From the NCBI RefSeq assembly GCF_029846715.1, contig NZ_JARVWW010000002.1:186001-250000 (forward strand): a stretch of 64,000 bases of DNA, written 5' to 3'. The translations under genes were made by a program, and so were the position numbers. Each line of letters starts with the position of its first letter. Position 1 is the stretch's first letter. The notes under the pieces were generated by a model. That model was not told the origin of the DNA. It made no database searches and saw only the letters and a list, made by a program, of their open reading frames with translations. Source of the stretch: Bradyrhizobium nivariense. GTDB lineage: Bacteria > Pseudomonadota > Alphaproteobacteria > Rhizobiales > Xanthobacteraceae. Below are positions 47,629-56,876 of the stretch, in pieces.

Positions 47629-50415
47629 ATGACGATCGGGATCACCGGACCCGAACGGAAGGTACCAAGGCAAAGTGCCGTGGTCGGGCTCATTATTGCG
47701 GCTGTCATCATTGGGGTTTGCCTGTTCCTGCTCTGGCTCGCGAGCGACTTCCTGGTCGACTGGCTGTGGTTTTCCTCGATCGGTTATCTGCAGGTTTTCT
47801 GGACAACAATCGGCGCCAAAGCTGCCGTCTTTCTTGCGGTCTGGATCGGAACTGCCGTCGCACTTTGGTTGAACGGATGGTTCGCACTGCGCTTTGCCCG
47901 ACGGCGGTCGACGCAACTTGTCGCCGGTCCGACGTGGAATTTCGTGGGCAACGCGCCGCCAGATCTCCTTGCGCTTGTACGCGATCGACTGCCGTGGCCC
48001 CGGTTGATCGCAGGCGGCGCAGCTTTGCTCGCTCTGCTTGTCGCCGCCGCAGAGATTGGCAACTGGGGCGTCTTGCTGCGGTTTGTTTATCAGGTGCCGT
48101 ATGGCGCAGACGATCCGCTCTACAACAAGGACATCGGCTTCTATCTATTTTCGCTGCCCGCCTACATCCTCATCAAGAACTGGACGATGCTCGCGCTCGT
48201 CCTGAGCGCGCTCTTCGCCGCGGTGATCTACTGGGTGCACGGCGATATCGAATACGACCTTCGTCGCCGATCAATGTCGTCGGCGGTGATTGCCCACGGC
48301 TCGGCACTGCTCGGTCTTCTCTTCGCGGTGAAGGCCTGGTCCTATGGTCTCGATCGCTATCTGCTGCTCTACGGCGATAACGGCGTGGTCGTCGGTGCAA
48401 GCTACACCGATGTCCACGTGGCGCTGCCGGCCTTGTGGTTGATGATCGGACTTTCAGTCGTCGCGGCGTTCGCCGCGTGGGCAAACGTGCGGGTGCGCAC
48501 CTATCGGCTTCCTGCAGCCGCGTTCCTGCTTGTCGTGATCGGGTCTTTCGTGCTGTCCGGCGTGATTCCCGTGCTGTTCCTGCAGTTCTTCGTCAAGCCA
48601 AGCGAATTAGAGCTGGAAAGGCCCTATATCGAACGCAACATCGCCCTGACCCGGCAGGCATACAATCTCGATCAGATCGCTGCCAAGCCGTTTGCCGCCG
48701 AACAGAAGCTGAGCTTCAAGACGCTCGACGCCAACAAGGCGACAATCGACAATATCAGGCTTTGGGACTGGCAGCCCCTGTCGGACACCTACGCGCAGCT
48801 GCAGGAGATCCGCACCTATTACAAATTCCATCATCTTGACGTCGATCGCTACTGGCTCGATGGATCCTACCAAAGCGTAATGCTCTCGGCGCGCGAACTG
48901 CGGCCCTCCTTGCTGCCGCCGAATGCCCAGACATGGGTCAACCGCCACGTGCTGTTTACTCATGGCAATGGCGCGGTGATGAGCCCGGTCACGCGCAAAA
49001 GCACAGAGGGGCTACCGCTGCTCTATCTGCGGGATATTCCTCCGGTTGCGGATGGCGGCCCCAAAATCCACGAGCCGCGCATCTACTACGGCGAACGGAG
49101 CGACGATTACATCATCGTCAAGGGGAGCACGCCGGAGTTCGACTATCCGAAGGGAAAAGACAATGTCTACGCTGCTTATGACGGTGCGGGCGGCGTTCCG
49201 ATAGGAGCGATGGTGTGGAGAGGCCTGTTCGCTTACTACTTCAACGACCCGAACCTACTGCTCTCAAGCTACATCACGACCGACAGCCGGATCATGATCC
49301 GGCGCAATATCGCGGAAAGGGTACGAACGATCGCGCCGTTCCTCAGGCTCGATCACGATCCTTATCTGGTCATCAGCAATGGGCGGATGTTCTGGATGCA
49401 GGACGCCTACACAGTGAGCTCCTACTTCCCCTCCGCGCAGCCGGCCCAAGACCAGGATATCAACTACATTCGCAATTCAGTGAAGGTCATCATCGATGCC
49501 TATAACGGAACCGTCGACTTTTATCTGATGGACACCGCCGATCCGATTGCCGCGACTTACCGGCGTATCTTTCCGAACTTGTTCAAGCCATTCTCGTCCA
49601 TGCCGACGGATCTGCGGAGGCACATTCGCTATCCGGAGGACCTGTTCATGATTCAGGCGCAGCTCTATCAGAGCTATCACATGGAAGCCGCCGACGTTTT
49701 CTATAACCGCGAGGATCTCTGGCAGTTTCCGCGCCAGCCGGGCGGCGGCGGCGTTGCAACGATGGCCCCGTATTACATCATCATGCGGCTGCCCGGCGAG
49801 CCGCAGGCCGAGTTCTTCCTCATGCTTCCCATGGTGCCTAGCCGCCGCGACAATATGATCGCGTGGCTCGCCGCGCGCTGCGACGCGCCCGACTACGGCA
49901 AGCTGATTGTCTACGAGTTTCCCAAGGAGAAGCTCGTCTACGGGCCGTTCCAGATCGAAGCGCGGATCAATCAGAGCACCGAGATATCGCAACAGATCAC
50001 GCTGTGGAATCAGATGGGCTCAAGGGTGATACGCGGTGCGAACCTGCTTGTGATTCCAATCGAGAACTCGATCCTCTATGTAACGCCGCTCTATTTGCGA
50101 GCGGAGCAGGGGCACCTGCCGGAGCTGAAACGGGTGATCGCGGCATACGGTGAACATGTGGTGATGAAGGAGACGCTCGACGAGGCCTTGTCAGCACTGT
50201 TCATCGAGCCTGGCGCGGTGCGGCCGATCTCGAGCACGAAGGAGGAAGTGCCTGTCACACCACGCCCGTCGGCAAGTCAGGCACGGGAGGCACTCGACCG
50301 CTACAATCAGGCCGTTGAACGATTGAGGTCCGGCGACTGGAAAGGCTTTGGTACGGAGTTCGACGCAATGCGCGAGCTCCTGGAGGAAATGAACCGGTAT
50401 TCCGCCGACCACTAG
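47629..50415 (+). CDS. UPF0182 family membrane protein
   Basis: A 928-aa protein of the UPF0182 (COG1615) family. About seven N-terminal membrane segments (starting AVVGLIIAAVIIGVCLFLLW) are followed by a long soluble region with the family blocks NIALTRQAYNLDQIAAKPF, WVNRHVLFTHGNGAVMSPV and YYIIMRLPGEPQAEFFLMLP. The ATG at 47629 matches the family start; an extension to 47437 is unlikely. Function is unknown; members are common in actinobacteria and found in scattered proteobacteria. It is probably monocistronic or transcribed with the small protein at 47256. Confidence 0.92.
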   Translation: MTIGITGPERKVPRQSAVVGLIIAAVIIGVCLFLLWLASDFLVDWLWFSSIGYLQVFWTTIGAKAAVFLAVWIGTAVALWLNGWFALRFARRRSTQLVAGPTWNFVGNAPPDLLALVRDRLPWPRLIAGGAALLALLVAAAEIGNWGVLLRFVYQVPYGADDPLYNKDIGFYLFSLPAYILIKNWTMLALVLSALFAAVIYWVHGDIEYDLRRRSMSSAVIAHGSALLGLLFAVKAWSYGLDRYLLLYGDNGVVVGASYTDVHVALPALWLMIGLSVVAAFAAWANVRVRTYRLPAAAFLLVVIGSFVLSGVIPVLFLQFFVKPSELELERPYIERNIALTRQAYNLDQIAAKPFAAEQKLSFKTLDANKATIDNIRLWDWQPLSDTYAQLQEIRTYYKFHHLDVDRYWLDGSYQSVMLSARELRPSLLPPNAQTWVNRHVLFTHGNGAVMSPVTRKSTEGLPLLYLRDIPPVADGGPKIHEPRIYYGERSDDYIIVKGSTPEFDYPKGKDNVYAAYDGAGGVPIGAMVWRGLFAYYFNDPNLLLSSYITTDSRIMIRRNIAERVRTIAPFLRLDHDPYLVISNGRMFWMQDAYTVSSYFPSAQPAQDQDINYIRNSVKVIIDAYNGTVDFYLMDTADPIAATYRRIFPNLFKPFSSMPTDLRRHIRYPEDLFMIQAQLYQSYHMEAADVFYNREDLWQFPRQPGGGGVATMAPYYIIMRLPGEPQAEFFLMLPMVPSRRDNMIAWLAARCDAPDYGKLIVYEFPKEKLVYGPFQIEARINQSTEISQQITLWNQMGSRVIRGANLLVIPIENSILYVTPLYLRAEQGHLPELKRVIAAYGEHVVMKETLDEALSALFIEPGAVRPISSTKEEVPVTPRPSASQAREALDRYNQAVERLRSGDWKGFGTEFDAMRELLEEMNRYSADH

Positions 50416-50516
50416 TGCCTTAACTCCGCAGTCCAGAATGGGTCCGCACCAATTGCCCCCGCGACTGCTGTGTCGGCGCGCACGATTGCGATTCGCCGCA
50501 CAGAACATTGCGCATC

Positions 50517-50764
50517 TCACGCACCCTGGGCCACCAATTCGTCGCGAACACAGGCAACGCGTCGGCCGGGCGCAATTTCCCTCAACACAGGCACACTCTC
50601 GGCAGAGCCGGCAACGGCATGCGGGCAGCGCGTGCGGAACACGCAACCTGACAGCGATGAAGCGTAAATCGGCAACTCTCCCGACAGAATCACCTCGCGA
50701 GAACGCTTCGCAAACGGATCGACGGTGTCGCAGCGATCAGCGCCCGCGTATAATCGATATGGCA
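50517..50764 (-). pseudogene. Frameshifted C-terminal relic of a peptide-ABC ATPase (DppF/OppF type)
   Basis: The minus strand encodes EVILSGELPIYASSLSGCVF and then RTRCPHAV...REIAPGRRVAC, the unmistakable C-terminal oligopeptide/dipeptide ATPase signature (GCxFxxRCP). Just upstream in another frame is YTRALIAATPSIR, which normally precedes it directly, so at least one frameshift splits them (near 50715). The ATPase core is missing. It is divergent from the intact operon starting at 50829, so it is the remnant of a second, inverted peptide-transporter gene. The rest of the 50416-50828 gap shows nothing else. Confidence 0.75.
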
Positions 50765-50828
50765 TTGACATGACGCACATCAATGACCTGAATAGAAGGT
50801 GACGTCCTCGCTCTGGCAGTCCCGCCCC

Positions 50829-51824
50829 ATGCACGAACCGGTCTTGCGTGTCGAAGATCTCCGAGCCGAATTTCGTATTCGTGCGGAGTGGTATCCGGCC
50901 GTCGACGGCGTCTCCTTTACGGTCGACCGCAATGAGACGCTGGCGCTGGTCGGCGAGTCCGGTTGTGGAAAGTCCGTCACGGCCCTCTCCATCATGGGTC
51001 TTGTACCGCAGCCGCAGGGCCGCGTGTCGGCGGACTGCATCCTCCTGGACGGAATTGATCTGCGAACTCTGGATGAGGCCGGGTTCGAAGCTCTGCGCGG
51101 CGACCGCATGACGATGATCTTCCAGGAGCCGATGACCAGCCTGAATCCGGTGATGAATATCGGAGCACAGGTTGCCGAGGCGCTGCGCATCCATCGCGGC
51201 CTGTCGCGTGCGGACTCGGAAGCGAAGGCGCTCGCCGTGCTCGAAGAAGTGAAAATTCCGTCAGCCAAGCAGCGCTTCCACGACTATCCGCATCAATTTT
51301 CAGGCGGCATGCGTCAACGCGTCATGATCGCGATGGCGCTCGCTTGCGAGCCGGCGCTGCTGCTCGCCGACGAGCCGACGACAGCCCTCGACGTGACTAT
51401 CCAGGCGCAGGTGCTTGGGCTGCTCGCAGACCTGAAGGCGCGGCACGGCATGGCCATGCTGTTCATCACGCACAATCTCGGCGTCGTTGCCCAGATCGCC
51501 GATCGCGTTGCGGTCATGTATGCCGGACAGATTGTCGAACAGGCGCCGGTGCACGAGATTTTCGCAAGACCCGCCCATCCCTATACCCGTGCGCTATTCT
51601 CTGCGATTCCGCGCATGGATCGCGCCGAGCAGACGCTCGCCGCCATTCCAGGTCGTGTGCCACCTCTAAACGATATGCCCAGGGGATGCCGCTTCGCGCC
51701 GCGCTGCCCATTGCGTCGTTCCGGCTGCGAGGCGCCGCAAGTCCTGGCAGCCGCCGCTCCTGGACATCTCGCCCGCTGTCATGTTGCAACCGGCGCTGTC
51801 GCCAGGGAGCTTGCCCGTGCTTGA
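50829..51824 (+). CDS. Peptide/opine ABC transporter ATP-binding protein (DppD-like)
   Basis: A 331-aa ATPase. Walker A GESGCGKSV, signature FSGGMRQRVMIAMAL, Walker B LLLADEPTTALD, and the C-terminal oligo-binding extension GCRFAPRCPLRRSGC are all present. ATG 50829 is used; a GTG at 50799 would add 10 residues. It is the first gene of a nine-gene operon and pairs with the ATPase at 58692 to form the heterodimer typical of the Opp/Dpp class, although seven genes separate the two. It overlaps the SDR gene by 8 bp. Confidence 0.92.
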   Translation: MHEPVLRVEDLRAEFRIRAEWYPAVDGVSFTVDRNETLALVGESGCGKSVTALSIMGLVPQPQGRVSADCILLDGIDLRTLDEAGFEALRGDRMTMIFQEPMTSLNPVMNIGAQVAEALRIHRGLSRADSEAKALAVLEEVKIPSAKQRFHDYPHQFSGGMRQRVMIAMALACEPALLLADEPTTALDVTIQAQVLGLLADLKARHGMAMLFITHNLGVVAQIADRVAVMYAGQIVEQAPVHEIFARPAHPYTRALFSAIPRMDRAEQTLAAIPGRVPPLNDMPRGCRFAPRCPLRRSGCEAPQVLAAAAPGHLARCHVATGAVARELARA

Positions 51825-52512
51825 AGCCACTGATCGCGTCGTGATGATCTCCGGCGCCTCGCGCGGGATCGGCCGCGCCGCGGTCGAGCGCCTGGTTGCC
51901 GGCGGCTACCGCGTCTCGGCCGGCGTGCGTGATCCGCGCGGACTGGCCGGGTCAGACCGGCTGATGCTGCATCGTTACGACGCGGATTCGCTGCCGTCGG
52001 CGGAAGCGTGGATTGCGGCGACGATCGAGCAGTTCGGCCGACTCGATGGCCTCATCAACGCGGCCGGAATCAACCCGGAAGCCGATCTCGCCGATCCCGA
52101 CGAAACGGCGTTCGACGCGATGATGCTGATCAACGTCAAGGCGCCCATGCGGCTCATTCGTCTCGCGCTCCCGCATCTCGCGAAAAGCGGCGAAGGACGC
52201 GTGATCAACGTTGCTTCGATGTCCGGCAAGCGCGTTCGCAATGCGAATGCCGGTTACGCGATGAGCAAGTTTGCGCTGCTCGCGCTCACCCATGCCGTAC
52301 GACAATACGGCTGGGACCACGGCATTCGCGCGACCGCGATCTGCCCGAGCTTCGTTGCGACCGACATGACCGCTCATGTCACCAAATGGCCGCGCGAGAA
52401 GATGAGCGATCCTTACGACATCGCCGAGTTGATCGTGACGGTCCTGCGACTACCCAATACGGCGACGATCGCCGAGCTTCTGGTCAATTGCCGGCTGGAG
52501 GACATGCTATGA
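51817..52512 (+). CDS. Short-chain dehydrogenase/reductase
   Basis: A 231-aa SDR. The cofactor motif SGASRGIG, NAAG (residues ~80) and the catalytic Ser-Tyr-Lys (VASMSG, GYAMSK) are present. The start is taken as GTG at 51817 with AGGGAG 8 nt before it, overlapping the ATPase; an ORF begins at 51781 but has no better site. It is overlapped by the 2Fe-2S gene (ATGA). It could reduce or oxidise the keto or hydroxy product of the dehydrogenase encoded next, which is inferred from position. The substrate is unknown. Confidence 0.87.
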   Translation: MLEATDRVVMISGASRGIGRAAVERLVAGGYRVSAGVRDPRGLAGSDRLMLHRYDADSLPSAEAWIAATIEQFGRLDGLINAAGINPEADLADPDETAFDAMMLINVKAPMRLIRLALPHLAKSGEGRVINVASMSGKRVRNANAGYAMSKFALLALTHAVRQYGWDHGIRATAICPSFVATDMTAHVTKWPREKMSDPYDIAELIVTVLRLPNTATIAELLVNCRLEDML

Positions 52513-52793
52513 GATTGCGACGGCTGGCAGAGACGGACCGGCCCACCGTGTCATTCTTGCTCGACGGCGCTCCCGCGGACGCACTCGCGGGGGACACTTT
52601 GCTCACGGCCATCCTCGTGCGTGACGACCACCTGCGCGCGAGCGAATTCGGCGATGGACTCCGTGCGGGCTTCTGCCTGATGGGGGCATGCCAGGATTGC
52701 TGGGTGAACGTCGAGGGTGGTGGCCGTGTGCGCGCCTGCACCACCCCGATCGCCGAGGGCATGCGCGTGACGCGCAGGGTGGCGCAGCCATGA
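52509..52793 (+). CDS. 2Fe-2S subunit of an FAD-dependent amino-acid/opine dehydrogenase (HcnA-like)
   Basis: A 94-aa ferredoxin-like protein. Four cysteines (C56, C61, C64 and C77; CLMGACQDC then VRAC) fit a plant-type 2Fe-2S cluster. Small subunits of this kind occur with opine oxidases, hydrogen cyanide synthase (HcnA) and D-hydroxyproline dehydrogenase. They carry electrons between the two flavoprotein subunits or to the membrane. It overlaps neighbours on both sides with ATGA junctions, so the three subunits are made in step. Confidence 0.87.
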   Translation: MRLRRLAETDRPTVSFLLDGAPADALAGDTLLTAILVRDDHLRASEFGDGLRAGFCLMGACQDCWVNVEGGGRVRACTTPIAEGMRVTRRVAQP

Positions 52794-54160
52794 GCATTGT
52801 CATCATCGGCGCCGGTCCGGCCGGCACGCGCGCGGCCGAAGTGCTTGTCGGCGCAGGCCTGCGGCCGGTCGTGATCGATGAAGGGTTGGAGAGCGGCGGG
52901 CGAATCTATCAACGCCAACCCTCCGGTTTCCACCGCACCGCGCACACCCTCTATGGCTTCGAGGCCGCAAAGGCGCGTGCCATCCACGACGTCTTCGACC
53001 AGCTTCGTCCTTCGATCGACTTCCGACCGCGAACCCTTGCCTGGAATTTGCGGCCCGGCGTCATCGACACGATGTGCGAGGGCAAGGCGCGCGCAGTAGC
53101 TTTCGCGCAGACAATCCTCTGCACCGGTGCAATGGACCGAGTAATCCCGCTACCGGGCTGGACGCTGCCGGGTGTCTTCACGTTGGGCGGATCGCAGATT
53201 TCACTGAAGGCTCAGGGCTGCGCCATCGGCGCGCAAGTCGCCTTTCTTGGGACGGGGCCCCTGCTCTATCTCGTCGCCTATCAATATGCCCGCGCCGGCG
53301 CGCAAGTCGTGGCCGTGCTCGATACGACACCATTCGCCACCAAGACGAAACGGGCGTTCGGGCTGATGCGTGGCGGGGTAACCTTCGCCAAGGGCCTCTA
53401 TTACATCGCCTGGCTGCGCGCGCACGGCATTCCCATAGTCGAGGGCGCGACCCCGCTTGCCATCGAGGGCAACGGCCGGGCGGAATCGCTGAGCTGGCGC
53501 GACGCAGGCGGCACTAGGCACGAGGCGGCAGTCGATGCCGCCGCGCTCGGCTGGGGACTGAAGCCAGAGGCGCAGCTCGCTGATCTCGCCGGCGTGCCGT
53601 TCGACTTCGACCCCGTGCAACACAATTGGGTGCCACGCCAGGATCCCACCGGCCGCACATCAATCGAAGGAGTGTTTCTTGCCGGCGACGGCAGCGGCAT
53701 TCGTGGCGCTGATCTCGCCGAGACGGCCGGCGCACGCGCCGCCTGGGCTGTGCTGGCGGCGCGCGGCTCGACGGTTGACGCGCGTGCAGTCGCGCGCCTC
53801 GATGCGACGCTGGCGGCCGGCGCTAGCTTCCGCAACGCACTGGAGCGCGCATTTCCATTTCCGGCAAAACTCGCGGCGAACATGACCGACGATACCATCC
53901 TCTGCCGGTGCGAGGTGATCACAGCGGGCGAACTGCGTGCGGCCGCGAATGAGGCATTGGCGACGCTTCCGCCACCAGAGGTCAACCGGGCAAAAGCCCT
54001 GACCCGTGTCGGCATGGGACGTTGCCAGGGGCGCGTCTGCGGCGCAGCCGCGGCCGAGGTGCTGGCGTCAAAGCTCTCCTGCCCGGTGGAGCAAGTCGGA
54101 CGCTTGCGCGGACAGCCGCCCGTCAAGCCGATTCCCATCCTTCCCGCGGAGGCCGCATGA
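52790..54160 (+). CDS. FAD/NAD(P)-binding subunit of an amino-acid/opine dehydrogenase (OoxA/HcnB-like)
   Basis: A 456-aa flavoprotein. IIGAGPAGTRAAEVL at the N-terminus binds FAD, and a second dinucleotide fold follows (VAFLGTGPLLYLVAYQYARA). C-terminal cysteines C372, C374, C412 and C417 (LCRCEVI, GRCQGRVCG) form a BFD-like 2Fe-2S site as in octopine oxidase subunit A and HcnB. The start at 52790 overlaps the 2Fe-2S gene by 4 bp; an upstream in-frame reading from 52688 is not supported. It cooperates with the 52509 and 54157 subunits. Confidence 0.9.
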   Translation: MSIVIIGAGPAGTRAAEVLVGAGLRPVVIDEGLESGGRIYQRQPSGFHRTAHTLYGFEAAKARAIHDVFDQLRPSIDFRPRTLAWNLRPGVIDTMCEGKARAVAFAQTILCTGAMDRVIPLPGWTLPGVFTLGGSQISLKAQGCAIGAQVAFLGTGPLLYLVAYQYARAGAQVVAVLDTTPFATKTKRAFGLMRGGVTFAKGLYYIAWLRAHGIPIVEGATPLAIEGNGRAESLSWRDAGGTRHEAAVDAAALGWGLKPEAQLADLAGVPFDFDPVQHNWVPRQDPTGRTSIEGVFLAGDGSGIRGADLAETAGARAAWAVLAARGSTVDARAVARLDATLAAGASFRNALERAFPFPAKLAANMTDDTILCRCEVITAGELRAAANEALATLPPPEVNRAKALTRVGMGRCQGRVCGAAAAEVLASKLSCPVEQVGRLRGQPPVKPIPILPAEAA

Positions 54161-55317
54161 GCGCCACGCCGACCGATGTATTGATCGTGGGCGGCGGCGG
54201 CGCTGGCTGCTCCACGGCTCTGCATCTCGCGAACCGCGGCGTGCGATGCATTTTGCTTGAACGCGGCCAGATCGGCGGACAGGCCAGCGGTGTCAACTAC
54301 GGCGGCGTGCGCCAGCAGGGGCGGCATCCGGCCGAACTGCCGCTCGCCCGCCGTTCCCGCGAAATCTGGGCAAAGCTGCCGGAACTCATCGGCACGGACT
54401 GCGAATTCGAGGTGACCGGTCACCTGAAGCTCGCACGCAACGAAGCCGAGGAAGCCGATCTCATCGCATATCTCGACGTTGCCAAGGCGAACGGCCTTCC
54501 GCTGATCATGATCGGGGGCAATGCCATTCATCAGCACTATCCATGGCTCGGTCCCGATGTCGTGGCCGGCTCGCTCGCGCCCGACGACGGCGCCGCCAAC
54601 CCGCGTCTGTTGAGCCCTGCTCTCGCGCGAGCCGCGCGCGATAGGGGCGCTGATATCCGTGAATTCATGCCGGTCAACAATCTGACCCACGACGGCACTC
54701 AGTTCATCGTGCGGTCGGGCGAGAATGAATTTCGTGCCCAATATATAGTCAACACAGCCGGCTATTGGGGCGGCGCGATCGCCAAAGCATTCGGCGAACC
54801 GGTTCCCGTTTCACCGCTGAGCCCGAACATGCTCGTGACCGAGCCCCTATCCTACTTCATTACGCCCAATCTGGGCGTCGTCGGCGGCGACGTCTACCTG
54901 CGTCAGATCCGGCGCGGCAACATCATCTTCGGCGGCGGCCGTGGGGAATCCGATCCGGATGTTCCGCGCTCACGGCCATTGCCCGAGCCAGGCTATGCCG
55001 TCATGGCGAAAGCGCTCCAACTCGTGCCGCAGCTCGCGGGTGTACAGGTGATCCGCAGCTGGACTGGCATCGACGGTGAAACACCGGACGATATTCCAGT
55101 CATCGGCCCCAGCCGAACGACGCCCGGCCTGTTTCATGCATTCGGGTTTTCAGGTCACGGCTTCCAGCTCGGCCCCGTCATTGGGGCCATCATGAGCGAG
55201 CTCATCCTCGACGGACGCACGGATGTCCCGCTCGAGCCGTTCCGTATCGATCGTTTCGCGCAGGACGGATTATTCAACCAGCAGGGACAGACACATGAAG
55301 CTTTCCGTCACGCTTAG
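54157..55317 (+). CDS. DAO-family FAD subunit of an amino-acid/opine dehydrogenase (OoxB/HcnC-like)
   Basis: A 386-aa D-amino-acid-oxidase-family protein. VLIVGGGGAGCSTALHLANR binds FAD, and GQASGVNYGGVRQQGRHPAE and the C-terminal GFSGHGFQLGPVIG are family blocks. In the three-component enzymes this subunit oxidises the substrate amine. Opines, glycine (cyanide formation) and D-hydroxyproline are known substrates of relatives; none is identified here. The ATG at 54157 overlaps the previous stop, and the gene overlaps the next by 23 bp. Confidence 0.9.
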   Translation: MSATPTDVLIVGGGGAGCSTALHLANRGVRCILLERGQIGGQASGVNYGGVRQQGRHPAELPLARRSREIWAKLPELIGTDCEFEVTGHLKLARNEAEEADLIAYLDVAKANGLPLIMIGGNAIHQHYPWLGPDVVAGSLAPDDGAANPRLLSPALARAARDRGADIREFMPVNNLTHDGTQFIVRSGENEFRAQYIVNTAGYWGGAIAKAFGEPVPVSPLSPNMLVTEPLSYFITPNLGVVGGDVYLRQIRRGNIIFGGGRGESDPDVPRSRPLPEPGYAVMAKALQLVPQLAGVQVIRSWTGIDGETPDDIPVIGPSRTTPGLFHAFGFSGHGFQLGPVIGAIMSELILDGRTDVPLEPFRIDRFAQDGLFNQQGQTHEAFRHA

Positions 55318-56845
55318 CGCGGCACTCGTAGCCGCCACTCTCGTTGCGATGCCCGTTTCGGCGGCGCCGAAGACCGATCTGAGAGTCGGCATGGCGGCCC
55401 AGGATGTAGGCCAGCTCGATCCTCATCGCGCGGTCAGCACGATCGACCGCACGGTGGTTGCCTGGATGTATAACGGCCTCGTGCGCTTTAAGCCGGGGAC
55501 GATGGATCCCACGCAGATCGAGCCGGATCTCGCGGAGAAATGGGAATCAAGCACCGACAAGCTCGACTGGACGTTCCATCTTCGTCGCGGCGTCAAGTTT
55601 CACGGCGATTTTGGCGAATTGACCGCCGATGACGTTGTCTTCAGCCTCAGACGGGCCAGCGAAGCCAAGACGTCAGCCTTCTCCGCCGACTTCGCCGCCT
55701 TCAAGACCATCGAGGCGACGGATCCCGACACGGTCCACATTGTACTGGCGCGGCAGGTGCCGAGTCTGCTCGGATTGGTGACCAACTATTCCGGCGGCTA
55801 CATCGTCAGTCGCAAGGCGGTCGAGAAGTATGGCGCCGACTTCACCCGCAATCCGGTCGGCACGGGCCCCTTCGCCTTCGTTTCCGACACTCCCAACCAG
55901 TCGCTCGAGCTCGCAGCCTTCGACGGCTATTTCCGCGGCAAGCCGAAGCTGCAGCACGTGAGCTATCGCTACATTCCCTCGGACTCCTCGCGAGACCTTG
56001 CCTTCCAGAACAACGAAATCGACCTCGTTTACGGCAAACAGGATCAGGCCTGGATCAACCGCATCCGCGCGTTGCCGGATTCGGTCGTCGATATCTTCGA
56101 GCCTGGCGAACTCGCCAATCTCAATCTCAACATCACGGCGAAACCACTTGACGACATTCGCGTGCGGCAGGCGATCGCCTACGCCGTCAACCGGCCGGAG
56201 CTCGTCAAGTGGCAGGGCGCCGACACCGCGCGGCCGGGCCAAAGCGTGATTCCGGCGGGCTATCTCGGATCTTCGAAGGATGTCGGCCTCGTCAACACCG
56301 ACATCGCCAAAGCCAAGGCACTGCTCAAGGAGGCAGGCTATCCGGACGGCGTGACGATCAAGGTGATCCACACGCAGTTGCCGCAGATGCTGGGCAGCAT
56401 GCAGGTCGTGCAGGCGCAGCTGCGGAAGGCAGGCATCAATCTCGACATCGAGGTGGTCGATCATGCCACCTTTCACCAGCAGATCCGCAAGGATCTGAGC
56501 CCGATCGTCTATTACGCGGCAGCACGATTTCCGGTGGCAGACATCTACCTGACCCAGTTCTTCCACTCGGCTAGCATCGTTGGAAAGCCGACGGCGGTCA
56601 CCAATTTCAGCCATTGCGACGTGGCGGACAAGGAAATCGGCGCCGCGAGGACGGAGCCCGACACCGAGAAGCAGGTTGCCCTCTGGGTCGAGGCCCAGAA
56701 AAAGATCGTCGCAGCCGTCTGCGCCGTTCCGCTGGCCGAGGCCTTGCAGATCTGGGCGCATCGCACCGACCTCGACTTCGGCTACGATCTGAAGGCTTCG
56801 TTATCGCTTGGTCCGCTCTTGACCGAGGCCACGCACTTCAAGTGA
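55295..56845 (+). CDS. Peptide/opine ABC transporter substrate-binding protein (SBP_bac_5)
   Basis: A 516-aa periplasmic receptor. A signal peptide (KLSVTLSAALVAATLVAM, cleavage near PVSAAPK) precedes LRVGMAAQDVGQLDPHRA and YNGLVRFKPGTMDPTQIEPD, the usual start of family 5 receptors. The ATG at 55295 lies inside the preceding gene and is chosen because it starts the signal peptide. Receptors of this class bind peptides, opines, amino-acid conjugates or nickel. The operon context favours the substrate of the dehydrogenase. Confidence 0.9.
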   Translation: MKLSVTLSAALVAATLVAMPVSAAPKTDLRVGMAAQDVGQLDPHRAVSTIDRTVVAWMYNGLVRFKPGTMDPTQIEPDLAEKWESSTDKLDWTFHLRRGVKFHGDFGELTADDVVFSLRRASEAKTSAFSADFAAFKTIEATDPDTVHIVLARQVPSLLGLVTNYSGGYIVSRKAVEKYGADFTRNPVGTGPFAFVSDTPNQSLELAAFDGYFRGKPKLQHVSYRYIPSDSSRDLAFQNNEIDLVYGKQDQAWINRIRALPDSVVDIFEPGELANLNLNITAKPLDDIRVRQAIAYAVNRPELVKWQGADTARPGQSVIPAGYLGSSKDVGLVNTDIAKAKALLKEAGYPDGVTIKVIHTQLPQMLGSMQVVQAQLRKAGINLDIEVVDHATFHQQIRKDLSPIVYYAAARFPVADIYLTQFFHSASIVGKPTAVTNFSHCDVADKEIGAARTEPDTEKQVALWVEAQKKIVAAVCAVPLAEALQIWAHRTDLDFGYDLKASLSLGPLLTEATHFK

Positions 56846-56876
56846 GGTCAACGAGACAGAGCCACGGGATCGTCCG

